A DNA stretch of 64,000 bases from Agapanthus africanus (taxonomy: Eukaryota > Streptophyta > Magnoliopsida > Asparagales > Amaryllidaceae): NCBI GenBank assembly GCA_030015575.1, contig CM057344.1, forward strand, positions 593,658,410-593,722,409, written 5' to 3'. A model generated the notes under the pieces. That model did not search any database and was not told where the DNA came from. It saw only the letters and a list, made by a program, of their open reading frames with translations. Each line of letters begins with the position of its first letter. Position 1 is the stretch's first letter. The position numbers were made by a program, and so were the translations under genes. Shown piece after piece: positions 44,908 through 55,899 of the stretch.

Positions 44908-45507
44908 TTACAGCAAGGGAAAAAGATTGCCATTGGTACATTGGTTATGGAAATCAAAAACAAGATTTTGCAAGGCCTCCCGTGCATCCTCCTCCTTTTC
45001 CTTGCACTTCCGTTCACAAACACGAGCATCAGGATTGTCACTGATATCTTCAACTCTCACGAGCGAGGATATAAGCGCCTTTCGCTAGTAGACCTGGCAC
45101 AAGACATTTATAGAACGGTCCTTCCGGTTCTTAGAAATTAAGCCCAATATGTAGATTGAATGCATTTTATCCTCGGCCTGATCCAGTTCACGTTCCGGCA
45201 TCGTCCTGAAGAGCCTGGGGGTAGCCCTCCAGATTGCGGTAAAGAGCAGTTGCAGGAGAGAAGACCGACGTGGAAGTAACCGCCCGCAGTAGTCCTCAAA
45301 ACGACGGAGTACAGCGTCGCATTGAACGTCAGAATAGCTGGGCTCGTACCGGTGATCATTATCGTGAGAAATGATATCACTGATGTTGTACATGAGACCA
45401 GCCATGATACCTAAAAAGCAAGAAGTTGAAAGGCGCCGGGTCATCACATGGAAAAATCTGTAGGGGTAAAGAGTGAAATCTTTAGCTTTGGAGCTAAGAA
45501 ACTCCAT
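44908..45507 (-). pseudogene. Antisense reading frame in the 3' region of element B, one in-frame stop
   Basis: The minus strand opens with ATG at 45507 after an in-frame TAG and runs 140 codons to a TAG at 45085-45087. It then continues in the same frame for 58 more codons to TAA (44908-44910). The continuation (VEDISDNPDARVCERKCKEK, then EEDAREALQNLVFDF) reads like real protein, so a 199-codon frame with one nonsense change is likely. The middle has an aromatic and Arg-rich part (CGRLLPRRSSLLQLLF). I do not recognise the family. Tat-lineage elements are known to carry extra frames, some antisense, between pol and the 3' LTR, and this fits that position. A captured host gene piece is the alternative. 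Confidence 0.6.
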
Positions 45508-45886
45508 AGAAAGACCAAACTAAATATTCTAAGTCTTTAAGTGAGGTCTAAGCTTTGCTCCTCAATGGTGCGCAACCAAAGGGTATGCATTCATAAAATA
45601 AGGGCAGAGGTGCGCAAGTGCACTTGCCAATTGATATTTGAAAAAGCAAGGGTTTCTACAGGAAGCGAAAGTTTCAATAAGCGCGTAAGCACCGAAGGAA
45701 ATAAGTGCGCAAAAAGGTTCTCAGAAATATAAGGGAGAAAAGAAAAATGGCGCACTTCGATGAAGAGAGTGGGGCCCTATTTATTGGGGCCAAATGTCGG
45801 TTCGCACCTCACGAATCTTGAGACAAATACGGTGACTCGCAACTTGATACCGATCGCACCCATGTGCGAGTCACGTGCGCACGATC

Positions 45887-45897
45887 AGGGGGGGGCA
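45887..45897 (+). other. Polypurine tract of element B
   Basis: AGGGGGGGG followed by CATT and the LTR TG, as in element G. Confidence 0.85.
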
Positions 45898-46814
45898 TTT
45901 GTTTGCACCTATTTTATTGCATCAATATTAAGTGCGCACTTTTAATAAAGTGGCTAAATGCACTTGCGCAAGTGTCAAGTGCGCACATGACGGAAAACGA
46001 CTTTGATGATGTGCGCACCTATATACATGCGCATATGAAGGTTAATGCATGAGATAGGCATCAACACGTACGCATCCTTGCCATGCGCACTTGCAGCCAA
46101 TGAAGCATGCGCTTCTGTTTAAAATTGTTACAAAAATAAAAATCTGTTGATTGACAATTTAACAAACTAAATCAAATTATCATGGATAAAGATCCAACGG
46201 TGCACAAGGCCTCTAAATTGATATGAATTAATTTAAAATAAAATAAATCCCTAATAAATTGCAACAAACCTTAATTGACTCTCTACTATTAATAGAGATC
46301 TTGAAAAAGGGCAGAAATAAACACATTCATACTTTGGAGAGCAGTCGCAAATAAAGTGCGCACTTCCTCCAACCGAGAAAAAATCTCATCATCTTCATTA
46401 CCTTCAACAAAAAGGTAAAAAGAAAATAGAAAGAAGGAAAAAATATTCATTTCTTTGATAATAGTAAAGCTTTTGCTTTATATAAAAGTGTTAGCTTTTT
46501 GTTGAAATCATCGATTTATTAAACAAGATCAAAAGATTTTATGACATGTCTTTCTTCATGATAAAAGTTTTGACTTTTTATCAGTGATCGATCATGAGAT
46601 CCAAGATTTGAAGAAAAGACCCTTTATGAAGAACATAAACTTTCATAAATTTGGATGCGCATCATAGATGCACCCAAAAATTAATGAACATAAACTTATG
46701 TTTTTTTGAAAGCCATTGCTTTCTGATGAACAGTACGCACCTAACCTTAGGTTGCATTTTAAGAAGAAGTTTACCCATACAGAAGTACGCATATAAGCAC
46801 TTAGATAAAATAAT

Positions 46815-47120
46815 GCCACTGGTGATTTGCGCATCACGTGAAACTCACGTGTGCGCATGGAGAAAAGAATGTCCCTGAAGATGTGCGCATCACGTGATAT
46901 GCACGTGTGCGCAAATGAAATGTTGACTTCTCAATACATGCGCATATATACAAGCGCAGATGTGAATTTGACATGATAACAAGTGCGCAACCACGTGATA
47001 TGCACGTGCGCATCACCTCGACCACAAGCAAGTGTGCAACCATGTGATATGCACATGCGCACCCCCTTTAAAAAAGTTACATGTACATGCGTATCTCAAA
47101 TGTACATGCGCACTTGAGCA
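46815..47120 (+). repeat. GCGCA/CACGTG repeats in the B 3' LTR
   Basis: Partner of 34475-34800, with more intact CACGTG and GTGCGCA blocks. Confidence 0.7.
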
Positions 47121-47693
47121 GCAATCTTTTGCTTAATTACTTAATTAAAATAAATTAAGTATTGAAATTTTTGCTTCTCATATGTGATCCTATGATCAAA
47201 TAAAACATATTTTCTAAGTAGATCTTAATCTAAAATAAGATTAACTATCCTTAAACCATATATTCTAAAGTTGATCGTAGTCTCATATACAACTAATGAT
47301 CCTTCATCGATGCCATCTAAGTTGATCTTAGTCACATACATGACAAATGATTCTCATCACATACCTTCTAAGTTGATCTCAGTCTCATATAAGACTAATG
47401 ATCCTTAGATAAAATATAGAAGCCTTTTCCAGCAAGTTCCAACATGTTCTCATTCCTCATATACGGGATTTGGTTCAAGGGTACATCTTTCCACACCTCT
47501 GATACATATTTGGTTAAAGGGTACATCTTCATAGAGGTGGCGGGTCCCAATAACTAATGACTCCTTCCTCGTCCTAACTTTATGAAAGATATGAAATTTC
47601 ATCAAGACAAGGAATGTATACACCTCATATTGATACACCTCATATTGATGCGCACCCATATAGATGCGCACCATTCCAACAACCACCCCCATG

Positions 47694-47694
47694 C

Positions 47695-47750
<56 letters not shown>
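47694..47750. repeat. TA-dinucleotide microsatellite
   Basis: Long (TA)n run with TATG interruptions. The 5' LTR has only a short ATATGTATGTA stretch at 35378-35410, so the array grew in this copy. Confidence 0.9.
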
Positions 47751-47752
<2 letters not shown>

Positions 47753-48263
47753 CTTTGAAGGAAATATAAATGGCTTCAAATTGGATCGCACCCCAATATT
47801 GGGCACATTCCCATGTTACCACCATTCACTTCGCCAAGTAATATAAACATGTCTGCGCAAGCTGAAAGATAAACCGTTATGTCTTTAAACTGGTATTCTG
47901 CCCTGCGGCCTATCACCAAATTGATTTCCGTTACTATTCATGGGCTATTCATAGTAAAGCAAACCCGATGACACGCCAAAGCAGGGAACATAGCCAATAT
48001 ATGCTAAGTATAGAAGCTTATGCTTCATATGAGATCAAATGATCAATCGAGCCCATATGCTCACTGCTACTAAGTTGATCTTAGTCTCATATATGACTAA
48101 TGATCCTTATCTATATCTTCTAAGTCCATCTTAGTCCCATATACGACTAACAATCTTTAGATCAAACCTAAATATCCCGTGAACTGATGGACCATATTTT
48201 TATGAGATATGCGTCCTAAGTTTAACCCCCAAATCTAATATATACGTATTTGGTTTAATCCGC

Positions 48264-48311
48264 GCTCTACGGGCGACGACATATATTAGTCTCTATATAC
48301 AATCCAAGAGC
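48264..48311 (+). other. H1 hairpin motif with changed outer stem, at the G insertion site
   Basis: Outer arms GCTC (48264-48267) and GAGC (48308-48311) replace the usual GCCC/GGGC pair in a complementary way. The inner arms TACGG/CTATA are partly lost. G is inserted 5 bases downstream. Confidence 0.6.
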
Positions 48312-48539
48312 AACCCTGTTCCCGCCAAAATTTTGCCTCAAAACCCGTTCCAATAAAATAAAAATAAATAAATAAATAAATAATAATAAAAAAGGAGAAA
48401 ACCTTCCTTTCAGAGCAAAACTCTGTTCAAATCCCAATGCGGGAAATGAAGCAATGCTTATGTTTTCCCCAATCAGAGCAAAACTCTGTTTTAAAAGATA
48501 ATAAAAATCAAATTTTAAAATAAAGAAACAATGCTTCAG

Positions 48540-48665
48540 CAAACTTGCGCTCTGCGCTGCGCGACAGGTGGCAGCGCAGTTGCGCTAGCGCAGTGCGCTG
48601 CGCGACACGTGACAGCGCAGTTGCGCTGCGCTCTGCGCTGCGCGACACGTGTCAAGCGCTGGAGC
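48540..48665 (+). repeat. GCGCTGCGCGACACGTG tandem units
   Basis: Three units of about 40-44 bp in the 5' LTR and two in the 3' LTR (59085-59160). Each has a CACGTG or near variant beside GCGC-rich DNA, just upstream of the TATA box. Confidence 0.85.
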
Positions 48666-48838
48666 GTTTGCGCCAAACAAAATTAAAATTCCAGTAAGAT
48701 CTTTTTGTTCTTGTTAAAACAAGAAGATTGTCTTCTGTAAAACAGAAGCTCTTGGATTAAAGATCCAACGGTGGGGAAAATTCCCCAAATCACTCAGAGA
48801 ATGATATTTTTAACAAATTTAACAAATTAATGGGCACT

Positions 48839-48847
48839 ATATAAAGG
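48839..48847 (+). promoter_or_regulatory. TATA box of element G LTR
   Basis: CTATATAAAGG, about 520 bp into the LTR. The 3' LTR has TTATATAAAGG at 59339. This implies an unusually long R-U5 of about 2.07 kb. Confidence 0.65.
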
Positions 48848-49899
48848 CCCCTAGACCCCAATTCAAAAATCGTCAACATCGAGATCAAAATAAATAACAA
48901 CAACACAGAGAATAGAGAGAACTCTGAAGAATTTGGAGAAGAACAAAAAAAAAAGAAAAAAGGTAAAGACCTTTTAAAAAGAAGAATTTCTTCTGAATAG
49001 GTCATTGATCTAAGAACAAGATCAATGATCTTCAATAAAAAAAATATAATAATAACAGTGCCTTGCACTTTTTTTATGAACCATTGGTTCTGGAATCTTA
49101 AAAATTCTCCTCTTAAATCCAAAATTGGATTAAGTTATTAAAACGGTGCCTTGCACTTGTAAATCTGCACTGTTGCGCTCCTGAGTTGGCGCAAGCCACC
49201 AGGGAGCGCCACGTGTCAGCTCCAGAGTGATCTGCGCTATGCGCTTTTAAGATAGAGTCTTGCTCTCTAAAATTGGCGCAACTCACCAGAGCGCGCCACG
49301 TGTCAGCAGCGCAAGCGCAGCGCGCTGGCGCAACGCACTGTGCTTGCGTGACACGTGTCATCATCACAAGCGTTTGCACTCAGTGATTGGCGCAAAGCGC
49401 CTAACAGATGTAATGCATTGTTTACTAAAGGGCCAGGCCCAAATCAAAAAGGCCTAGTAGGCCAAAATAAATTGCAATGCAATAAAAGGGGCAGAGCCCA
49501 AATAAAATTGATGCTCTGCATCATTTATAAAAAGGCAGAGCCCAAACAAAATAAAACGCAATAAAATGGCAGAGCCCAAACAAAATTGATGCTCTGCATC
49601 ATTTATAAAAGGGCAGAGCCCAAACAAAATAAGAAATGCAGTGCATTATTAAACAGGGGTAAAGCCCTAGCACAGGCCTATTAGGCCGAAGACAAATAAG
49701 ATGTTAAACATTTCTAAACTGGACTTAGCCCAATCATGGCCGTAAGTCCTCAAATTAAATTCACTGAGCACAGCTGCTCTCTTAAATCAATTTACATCCG
49801 GTTCGAGGTACATCCCCGAACTTTTCTGACTCCTATCGTTGTAATCCTTCAACGACGTCAGAGAGGTGACGGGTCCCGACAACCACACATCAACACGGA

Positions 49900-50120
49900 C
49901 TGTGGGGTCCTTAAACTCATGGACTTATGCGTCCTTAAACCAAGATACGGACTGTGGGGTCCTTAAACCCGCGGACTTATGCGTCCTTAAACTAAAGGAC
50001 TAGTGCGTCCTTAAACACACCCATATGGACTGTGGGGTCCTTAAACCCATGGACCGCAATGTCCCTAAACTACCTATGGACCGCAATGTCCCTAAACTAC
50101 CTATGGACCATTACGTCCCT
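49900..50120 (+). repeat. GGAC-N6-GTCC array in the G 5' LTR
   Basis: About eight units with different loops: GGACTGTGGGGTCC, GGACTTATGCGTCC, GGACTAGTGCGTCC, GGACCGCAATGTCC. Stems are constant while loops vary. The 3' LTR copy is 60390-60625. Confidence 0.85.
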
Positions 50121-50557
50121 AAACTGGAACAATAGAGCCCCCGAATGCTCTTTTGTTGGATCTAAACGATCCCGTTTAAGTTGATCTTAGCCTCAAATAT
50201 GGCTAACGTATCCTTAAACATTCAAACAGACTTTAGTCCCAAATTGGACTATAAGACCCCCAATCAACTTTGGTTCAAGGGTACATCTCCGAACTCCTCT
50301 GACACATGTCGTTGTACTCCTTCAACGTCGCCAGAGAGGTGATGGGTCCCGACGGCCATATATTAAATGGACCACCATGTCCCTAAACTGGAAATGGATC
50401 TAGACGATCCCGTTAAGTAGATCTTAGTCTGGAAATTAGACTAACGTATCCTTAACAAACGTTTAAGTTGATCTTAGCCTCAAATATGGCTAACGTATCC
50501 TTAAACCAAAACCCAAAACCCAAATCTAAGAAAGTACGGATTTGGACTAATCCACGT

Positions 50558-50752
50558 CCTACGGGCGACGAAATAAATAGTCTCCGTATACAATCCACGG
50601 GCAACCACAAACAAAACAAACACCCACGACACGAAGTGAAATTCTGGAGAAGGAGAAAGTTGTTACCGCGATGCGGTAGCGTAATTAACTGCAGGGGCTT
50701 GCGCCTGCAGGGAAGAGCGTCCCCATAATCAAAAACCCCTCAAGCGAGGGGG
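50558..50752 (+). other. Hairpin cluster near the end of the G 5' LTR
   Basis: H1 TACGG (50560-50564) with CCGTA (50584-50588). H2 GTTACCGC with GCGGTAGC (50662-50680). H3 CTGCAGG with CCTGCAG around GGCTTGCG (50689-50710). H4 CCCCTC with GAGGGG (50736-50751). The 3' LTR copy is at 61055-61255. Confidence 0.75.
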
Positions 50753-50923
50753 AATCTGACGAAGTCTGCTATATCGGCCGCATCCGTCTAAACCTCCGAT
50801 ACACGGTGCCATAAATCAACTTGGCATCTTCGGAGAGGTGGACGGATAAAACCAAATAATATCTGCCCCGAATCTCAGGCAAGACGTCCATGTCTTGGCC
50901 GCCGTTCGGAGGGGAACAGATTC

Positions 50924-50942
50924 TGGCATACCCGATGGGACC
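50924..50942 (+). other. PBS of element G
   Basis: TGGCATACCCGATGGGACC starts 5 bases after the LTR end (spacer GATTC). It differs from the PBS of B at several places. The tRNA was not assigned. Confidence 0.7.
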
Positions 50943-51061
50943 TTTTCCTCTTTCCACTCCACACGTCGTGTGTCGTGTTTTTCCCGCGATCAAATAATCG
51001 CGGTGTGTATATTTTTGGTTGCCCTTAGGGGAGTGGATATTGAAGCCGGCATTTCGTCTCT

Positions 51062-51400
51062 ATGAAGAATGGCATTTGCTCCCACCCTAGAAACTCAGGC
51101 TCTGTCATATCCGGCGGAGTCAAGTATGGGTCACTTACAGCCTCAAATCTCTGCAATCCGGCTCTTCAAGAAAATCAACGGGCTTCTTTTTGGGTCGATG
51201 CTCCCACCCCCACCCTCAGTGCCTCAACGCCGATGGAGGAAGCCCAGAGGATGTTTGTCGCTCATAGGCAGGCTCCCCAAGCAGCAGCCTTGCCGACGGA
51301 ATCGGTCCTCAAACAGCTGGCACATGCCAAAGACCAAGGTCGACACAGGGGGCAGAATATTCAAGCTCTTCAAGAAATCAATGACTTCAAATTGCACTAA
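51062..51400 (+). pseudogene. Upstream reading frame of element G (112 codons)
   Basis: ATG at 51062. It shares GVKYGSLTAS and NPALQE with the frame at 36310-36749 of B, then a Gln- and Ala-rich part (HRQAPQAAALPTESVLKQL). The frame at 51069-51638 overlaps it in another phase. It may be the first part of Gag or an extra upstream frame. No domain is recognised. Conservation between two elements is the only support for coding. Confidence 0.4.
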
Positions 51401-51599
51401 CTGCAACAGCAACTCTCGCACTTTCCCATCTGGAGGAGTAACCTACGGGCCCCAAGCGGCCTCCCTTTTCACTATGCCAGTGGAGCAGGTAACTCAAGCC
51501 ACCACTGGGCTCTTCTTCAGGACCATGCTCCCGCCAACGAGCTTCAGCGCTCCTGTACCATCGCAAGAAGCACCCAAGAAGTCGTTTTCAGCGCTCCTG

Positions 51600-52610
51600 T
51601 GCTTATTTACGCCTTACTTTGCATTATACTGTATATAAGCACAAAAAAAATTGTGATAATAAAAGAGTAGAAAGTGAAAAATTATATTTAAAAGATAGGA
51701 ATAGTTTAAGAAAAACAAGAAAGTTAGAAGTTTTCTTAAATGAAACTAGTAATAAGTAGTTATGATCTGTTGTCCCAAGAGTTAGTAAGATAAAGGAAAT
51801 TACTAATCCGAGGATAAAAATAAGCCTGAAAAATAGTTCCTATTCTGGAAGCCAAACATTTGAACGTTGATACCCTACTATACGCGATACCCTACTATAC
51901 GCACTTACACACATCTTGAAACTCGGGATAGTAGAAGATACCTTGAAATGCTCTTGTCTAAAAGCCAAAGTATAAAGAAAATAAAAGTGGAGAATAAAAG
52001 ATAAAATGGTGAAAAGAAAAATGAACACTGGTTTTGTTATCACCGAGGCAGCAATAAAAAAATATAGCGATGGTGCTTTATCACCTAGTGCCTTAGACCA
52101 ACTGGTTTGGGAGCTACTGCTAAGCCTTAGGTGTTGCAAGATGAGGAAAACACCTAATTAGCAAGCACATGAGTAATCAGTCGGTTAGTACCTCAAGAAG
52201 TATTAACGGTCGCATGAAGAATGTGTGAGCAAATTCTATCTAAATATCTATTAAAAAGTACTAAGGTAGATGGATAAGATTATGATTGCTTGAATTGAAT
52301 TCTCTGAGTGTAGGGATGTCCAGTTCACACACGTAGGGGTATATGATCAATGTTTGGAAGAAAGGTAGGAATGAAAACTAAAGGCGATGTTTTATTGAGG
52401 ATAATATGATTTCTAACATTTTTTCATGACCATTAAGATAGGGCTCATATCAACTGAAAAGCTGGTATAATTGAAAACTCTTATTTTCAAGTTCTTTCTT
52501 TTATAGTTTTTATCTTTATATAACTTTCACCATCGCTCTTTTATTATAGAATTTTGTGGGTGTAATCCGCTGAAAACCCTCACGAAATAAGACTCTTCCT
52601 ACTAGGGATA
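51600..52610 (+). other. Roughly 1-kb AT-rich segment inside element G, origin unknown
   Basis: Non-coding, without counterpart in B between its upstream frame and gag. It starts beside a GTGCTTAT...ATAAGCAC inverted repeat (51600-51642) and contains a duplicated GATACCCTACTATACGC (51870-51905). It ends just before the gag block at 52618. It could be an insertion, a captured host segment or an intron-like spacer. I could not find terminal repeats or a TSD. Confidence 0.45.
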
Positions 52611-52617
52611 TGCCACT

Positions 52618-55317
52618 ATGCGCCGAGTAAGGAAGGCTGGGGGCAACTCTCCTTCTGGACTGACTCCGCCGACTCCAACGGCGGAAATTGATGCTGCTGT
52701 TCCAACTAGGAACAACTTTGAACCACTTAGGAGGGTACGTAAGAACTCTCCAACTGCTATACTGAAAAGATCTCCTCCACCTATGGAGAGCGCTACAAAG
52801 GTGAAGCCGGAACAACCCCCTCAACGGCTGTCCTCTAAAATCTACAAGGTTTGGCGTCAAGTCCAAGACTCGGTAATTGATCAAGATTATCCCCGCCGAC
52901 AGAAAAAGGTGAAAGTTCAGCAGAAAGATGGCCGTCCTTACAGCCACCTGATGAAGAAGGGAGCCCCTTTCGTCTGGGATCGCAAATGCCAGAGCGCGCT
53001 GGATGACATTAAGCAGTACCTGCAGAACCCGTCAGTGTTGGCTGCTCCGGTCAAGGGAAAGCCCCTCATTCTTTATACAACCGCCCTCGAAGGTTCCTTA
53101 GGCGCATTATGGGTGCAAAAGAACGACCAAGGGAAGGAAAGAGCACTCTACTACTTAAGTCGAGTTCTACTGGGGGCAGAAAGCAACTACTCCTCCATTG
53201 AAAAACACTGCCTGGCGTTGATCTTCGCGATAACAAAGCTCAGACACTATGCGTTGGCGCATGAAGTCCGTCTCATTTCGAAGGTGGACCCCCTTAAATA
53301 TTTGATGTCGAAGGCCATATTGACGGGGTGACTCGCTAAATGGGCCCTGCTCTTGATGGAGTTTTCGATAACCTATCAGCCTCTCAAGGCAGTGAAAGGC
53401 CAGGCCATCGCCGATTTCCTCGCTGAGCATCCGATACCCACCGATTCTCCTTTGAATTGCGATCTGCCAGACGAACATGCGTTTGACGCGATCGACGGTG
53501 GTGATACCCGATGGGAGCTTTATTTCGATGGAGCATCTTCCATGAAGAAGCGCAAACAAAGTACCCCTATAATCAAATCGGGGGTAGGCCTCATCTTCGT
53601 CACTCCACAATGAGGGATAATGCGCTTCGCTTTCTCCTTAACAGAACCGAGGACGAACAATGAAGCCGAATACGAAGCTTTGATAGCAGGCCTCGAGATC
53701 GCCATCAGCATGGGAATTGAAAACCTCCTCATATATGGAGACTCCCAACTGGTCGTCAGTCAAGTAAACGGCGATTACCAAACATGCAAACCAGAGTTGG
53801 TGAAGTACGGCGAAAAGGTGCAACAACTGTTGACCCAAATCCCTTCCTACACTTTGGAAAACATACCGCGTGCGGAAAACAGCAAAGCGGACGCATTAGC
53901 CAAGCTTGCTAAAGAATTGGCTGACGAGAATCTCGATGACGTCAGAATTGTGGTACAAAGTCGTCGGGTGCTTGCCCCAGCAGAGATATCTCTGGAATCA
54001 TCAGAAGAAAAGGGAGCGACTGAACAGACGACCTTGCAAATAAAAGAACAAGAAAAGGCTGAGGATTGGAGGGAAGTTTTCATAGACTATTTTAAGTCCC
54101 ATTGAATGCCCGAAGATGCGTCCTCGAGACATCAGCTTATGAAACGAGCTATGTCTTTCGCCTTCGTTAATAATACTTTGTACAAGAGGTCGTTTGATTC
54201 TCTGTGGTTGAGATGTCTGGGACCTGACGAAGCGAAAAGAATCGTTCAGGAAGTTCACGACAGACTCTGCGGTTCTCACCAAGCAGGCCCGAAGATGAAG
54301 TTAAAGATTAAACGGATGGGTTAATACTGGCCCACGATGATTCAGGATTGCTTCGAATATGCGAAGCAATGCCTCTCATGCCAAATTCACGGGGACTTCA
54401 TCCACCAGTATCCAAATCCACTACATCCAACGGTAGCTAGCTGGCCGTTCGAAATGTGGGGAACTGACATAGTCGGCCCCATCGAACCAGCATCATCCAG
54501 AGGACATCATTTCATTCTAGCGACGACTGACTACTTCTCCAAATGGGCAGAAGCAGTACCGCTGAGGGAAGTGAAGACGGAAAATATCCTCCACTTCTTC
54601 AGGACGCACGTCATATATCGGTTTGGAACTCCACGACGGATCATCTCCGATAACGGGCCAGCTTACAGAAGCCACAAGATCAGTCGCTTCGCGCAACAAC
54701 ACAATATAGACTTGAGATATTCCTCGGTTTATAATCCGCGAGCTAACGGTCTGGCCGAGGCCTTCAACAAGACCTTGACAAAGATCATGAAGAAGACGGT
54801 GTCCCGAAATAAGAAGGACTGGCACGAGAGATTGCAAGAAGCTCTGTAGGCGTATCGAACTACGTTCAAGACAGCCACGAACACGACGCCATATGCGTTG
54901 GTATTCGGTACAGAAGCGGTACTCTCCCTCGAGATAGAGTTACCCTCTCTACGAGTGGCGGTCCACTACGAGCTGACGGACGAAGAAAATGCTCACCTTC
55001 GGCTTTAGGAGCTCGATGCCTTTGATGAAACCCGGCTCATAGCGCAACAAAATCTGGAAGCCTATAAAGCAAAGATGACACGCTCATATGAAAGATTAAC
55101 CCGGCCGAGGACATTCCACCAAGGCGAACTCGTGCTAGTGGTCAAAAGGTTTATGATCCCCAATCGCGCCAAGCGGGGAAAATTCGAGCCAAACTATGAA
55201 GGTCCGTATATTATAGACAAGGTCTACCAGGGTGGAGCCTTTCTACTCATGGATATGCACGGTGAAAGGCCTTACAGGCTAATAAATTGTCGATTCCTAA
55301 AGAAGTACTACGCTTAG
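52618..55317 (+). pseudogene. Gag-RNase H-aRNase H-integrase fusion of element G, six in-frame stops
   Basis: One frame runs from 52618 to the final TAG (55315-55317) with no shift. Order: N-terminal gag block (LSSKIYKVWRQVQDSV), an abrupt junction near 52935, RT thumb and RNase H (SHLMKKGAPFVWD, LSRVLLGAESNYSSIEK, about 52945-53340), and a second, archaeal-type RNase H (LYFDGASS, NNEAEYEAL, YGDSQLV, SKADALAK, 53518-53910). Then come integrase with HHCC (VHDRLCGSH, CLSCQ) and D, D, E (WGTDIVGP, SDNGPAY, NGLAEAFNKT), and the C-terminal part (LKKYYA). The second RNase H marks the Tat lineage. Gag capsid, protease and the RT palm are missing. Premature stops: TGA 53329, TGA 53611, TGA 54103, TAA 54322, TAG 54847, TAG 55006. 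Confidence 0.92.
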
Positions 55318-55415
55318 CAAGTTACTGCCTAGGTCAATGATAGATGACGACGACTATGTCCGCTCGCTATCTTCCTAAGCTCAAACTTTATAAGCAGTAG
55401 CCAGCCTTCTCCTGG
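55318..55415 (+). other. Start of element G 3' tail
   Basis: Spacer homologous to 754-839 of element A. No coding. Confidence 0.7.
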
Positions 55416-55580
55416 ATGGACCGAAACGTCCTTAAACTAATGAAGGACCGAAACGTCCTTAAACTAATGGCGGACCGAAACGTCCTTAAACTAATGATGG
55501 ACCGAAACATCCTTAAACTAATGATGGACCGCAATGTTCTAAAACTTGCAAATGACCGAAACGTCTTTAAACTACTACCA
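55416..55580 (+). repeat. GGAC-N6-GTCC array in the G 3' tail
   Basis: Six units of about 28 bp, GGACCGAAACGTCC followed by TTAAACTAATG. It reads open on both strands as repeats (KLMMDRN or SIISLRTFR types), which is not a gene. Confidence 0.85.
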
Positions 55581-55650
55581 CGGCATCCGCGTGATAAAAC
55601 AAATAAATAAATATAAAAATATATATATATAAAAAAACAAAAAAAAAAAC

Positions 55651-55895
55651 GGTATGTCCATAAGCAAAATGGGCACGGGTGAAAACCCGAAAGGGCTCCG
55701 TGAGTAAAAACAGCAGGGCTACCGGCGAGTGTTCGTGAAAACCCGAAAGGGCGCGACCTCGTATAAAAAAAAAGAGGAGACGGTATGTCCATAAGCGAAA
55801 TGGGCACGGATGAAAACCCGAAAGGGCTCCGTGAGTAAAAACAGCAGGGCTACCGGCGAGTGTTTGTGAAAACCCAAAAGGGTGCTACCTCGTTA
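55651..55895 (+). repeat. Tandem duplication of the AAAACCCGAAAGGG module, period 131
   Basis: GGTATGTCCATAAGC starts both copies (55651 and 55782). Each has two GAAAACCCGAAAGGG-type blocks. A has only one copy (1199-1315). Confidence 0.85.
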
Positions 55896-55899
55896 AAGG

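Larger units (their letters stand above)
45900..48316 (+). repeat. 3' LTR of element B, left part
   Basis: Starts TGTTTGCACC and is homologous to 33529-35965. Cut at 48316 by element G just after an H1 motif (48264-48311). The right part is 61421-61780. Confidence 0.93.
48317..50918 (+). repeat. 5' LTR of element G (2602 bp)
   Basis: Begins TGTTCCCGCC with AAAATTTTGCC, then an AAAT run. It holds CACGTG/GCGC repeats (48540-48665 and 49150-49400), a TATA box at 48839, GGCAGAGCCCAAA repeats (49485-49640, period about 75), a GGAC-N6-GTCC array (49900-50120), and a closing hairpin cluster (50558-50752). Non-coding. Confidence 0.95.

Noticed and set aside
47450..47846. Frames with long IYIYIY runs
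   Set aside because: Translation of a TA microsatellite in a retrotransposon LTR.
48790..49122. 110-codon hydrophobic minus-strand frame, also at 59291-59563
   Set aside because: AT-rich LTR sequence just downstream of the TATA box. It is present in both LTRs with frame-changing differences.
55388..55807. 139-codon minus-strand frame with FRSIISLRTFR repeats
   Set aside because: Produced by the GGAC-N6-GTCC tandem array read on the other strand.
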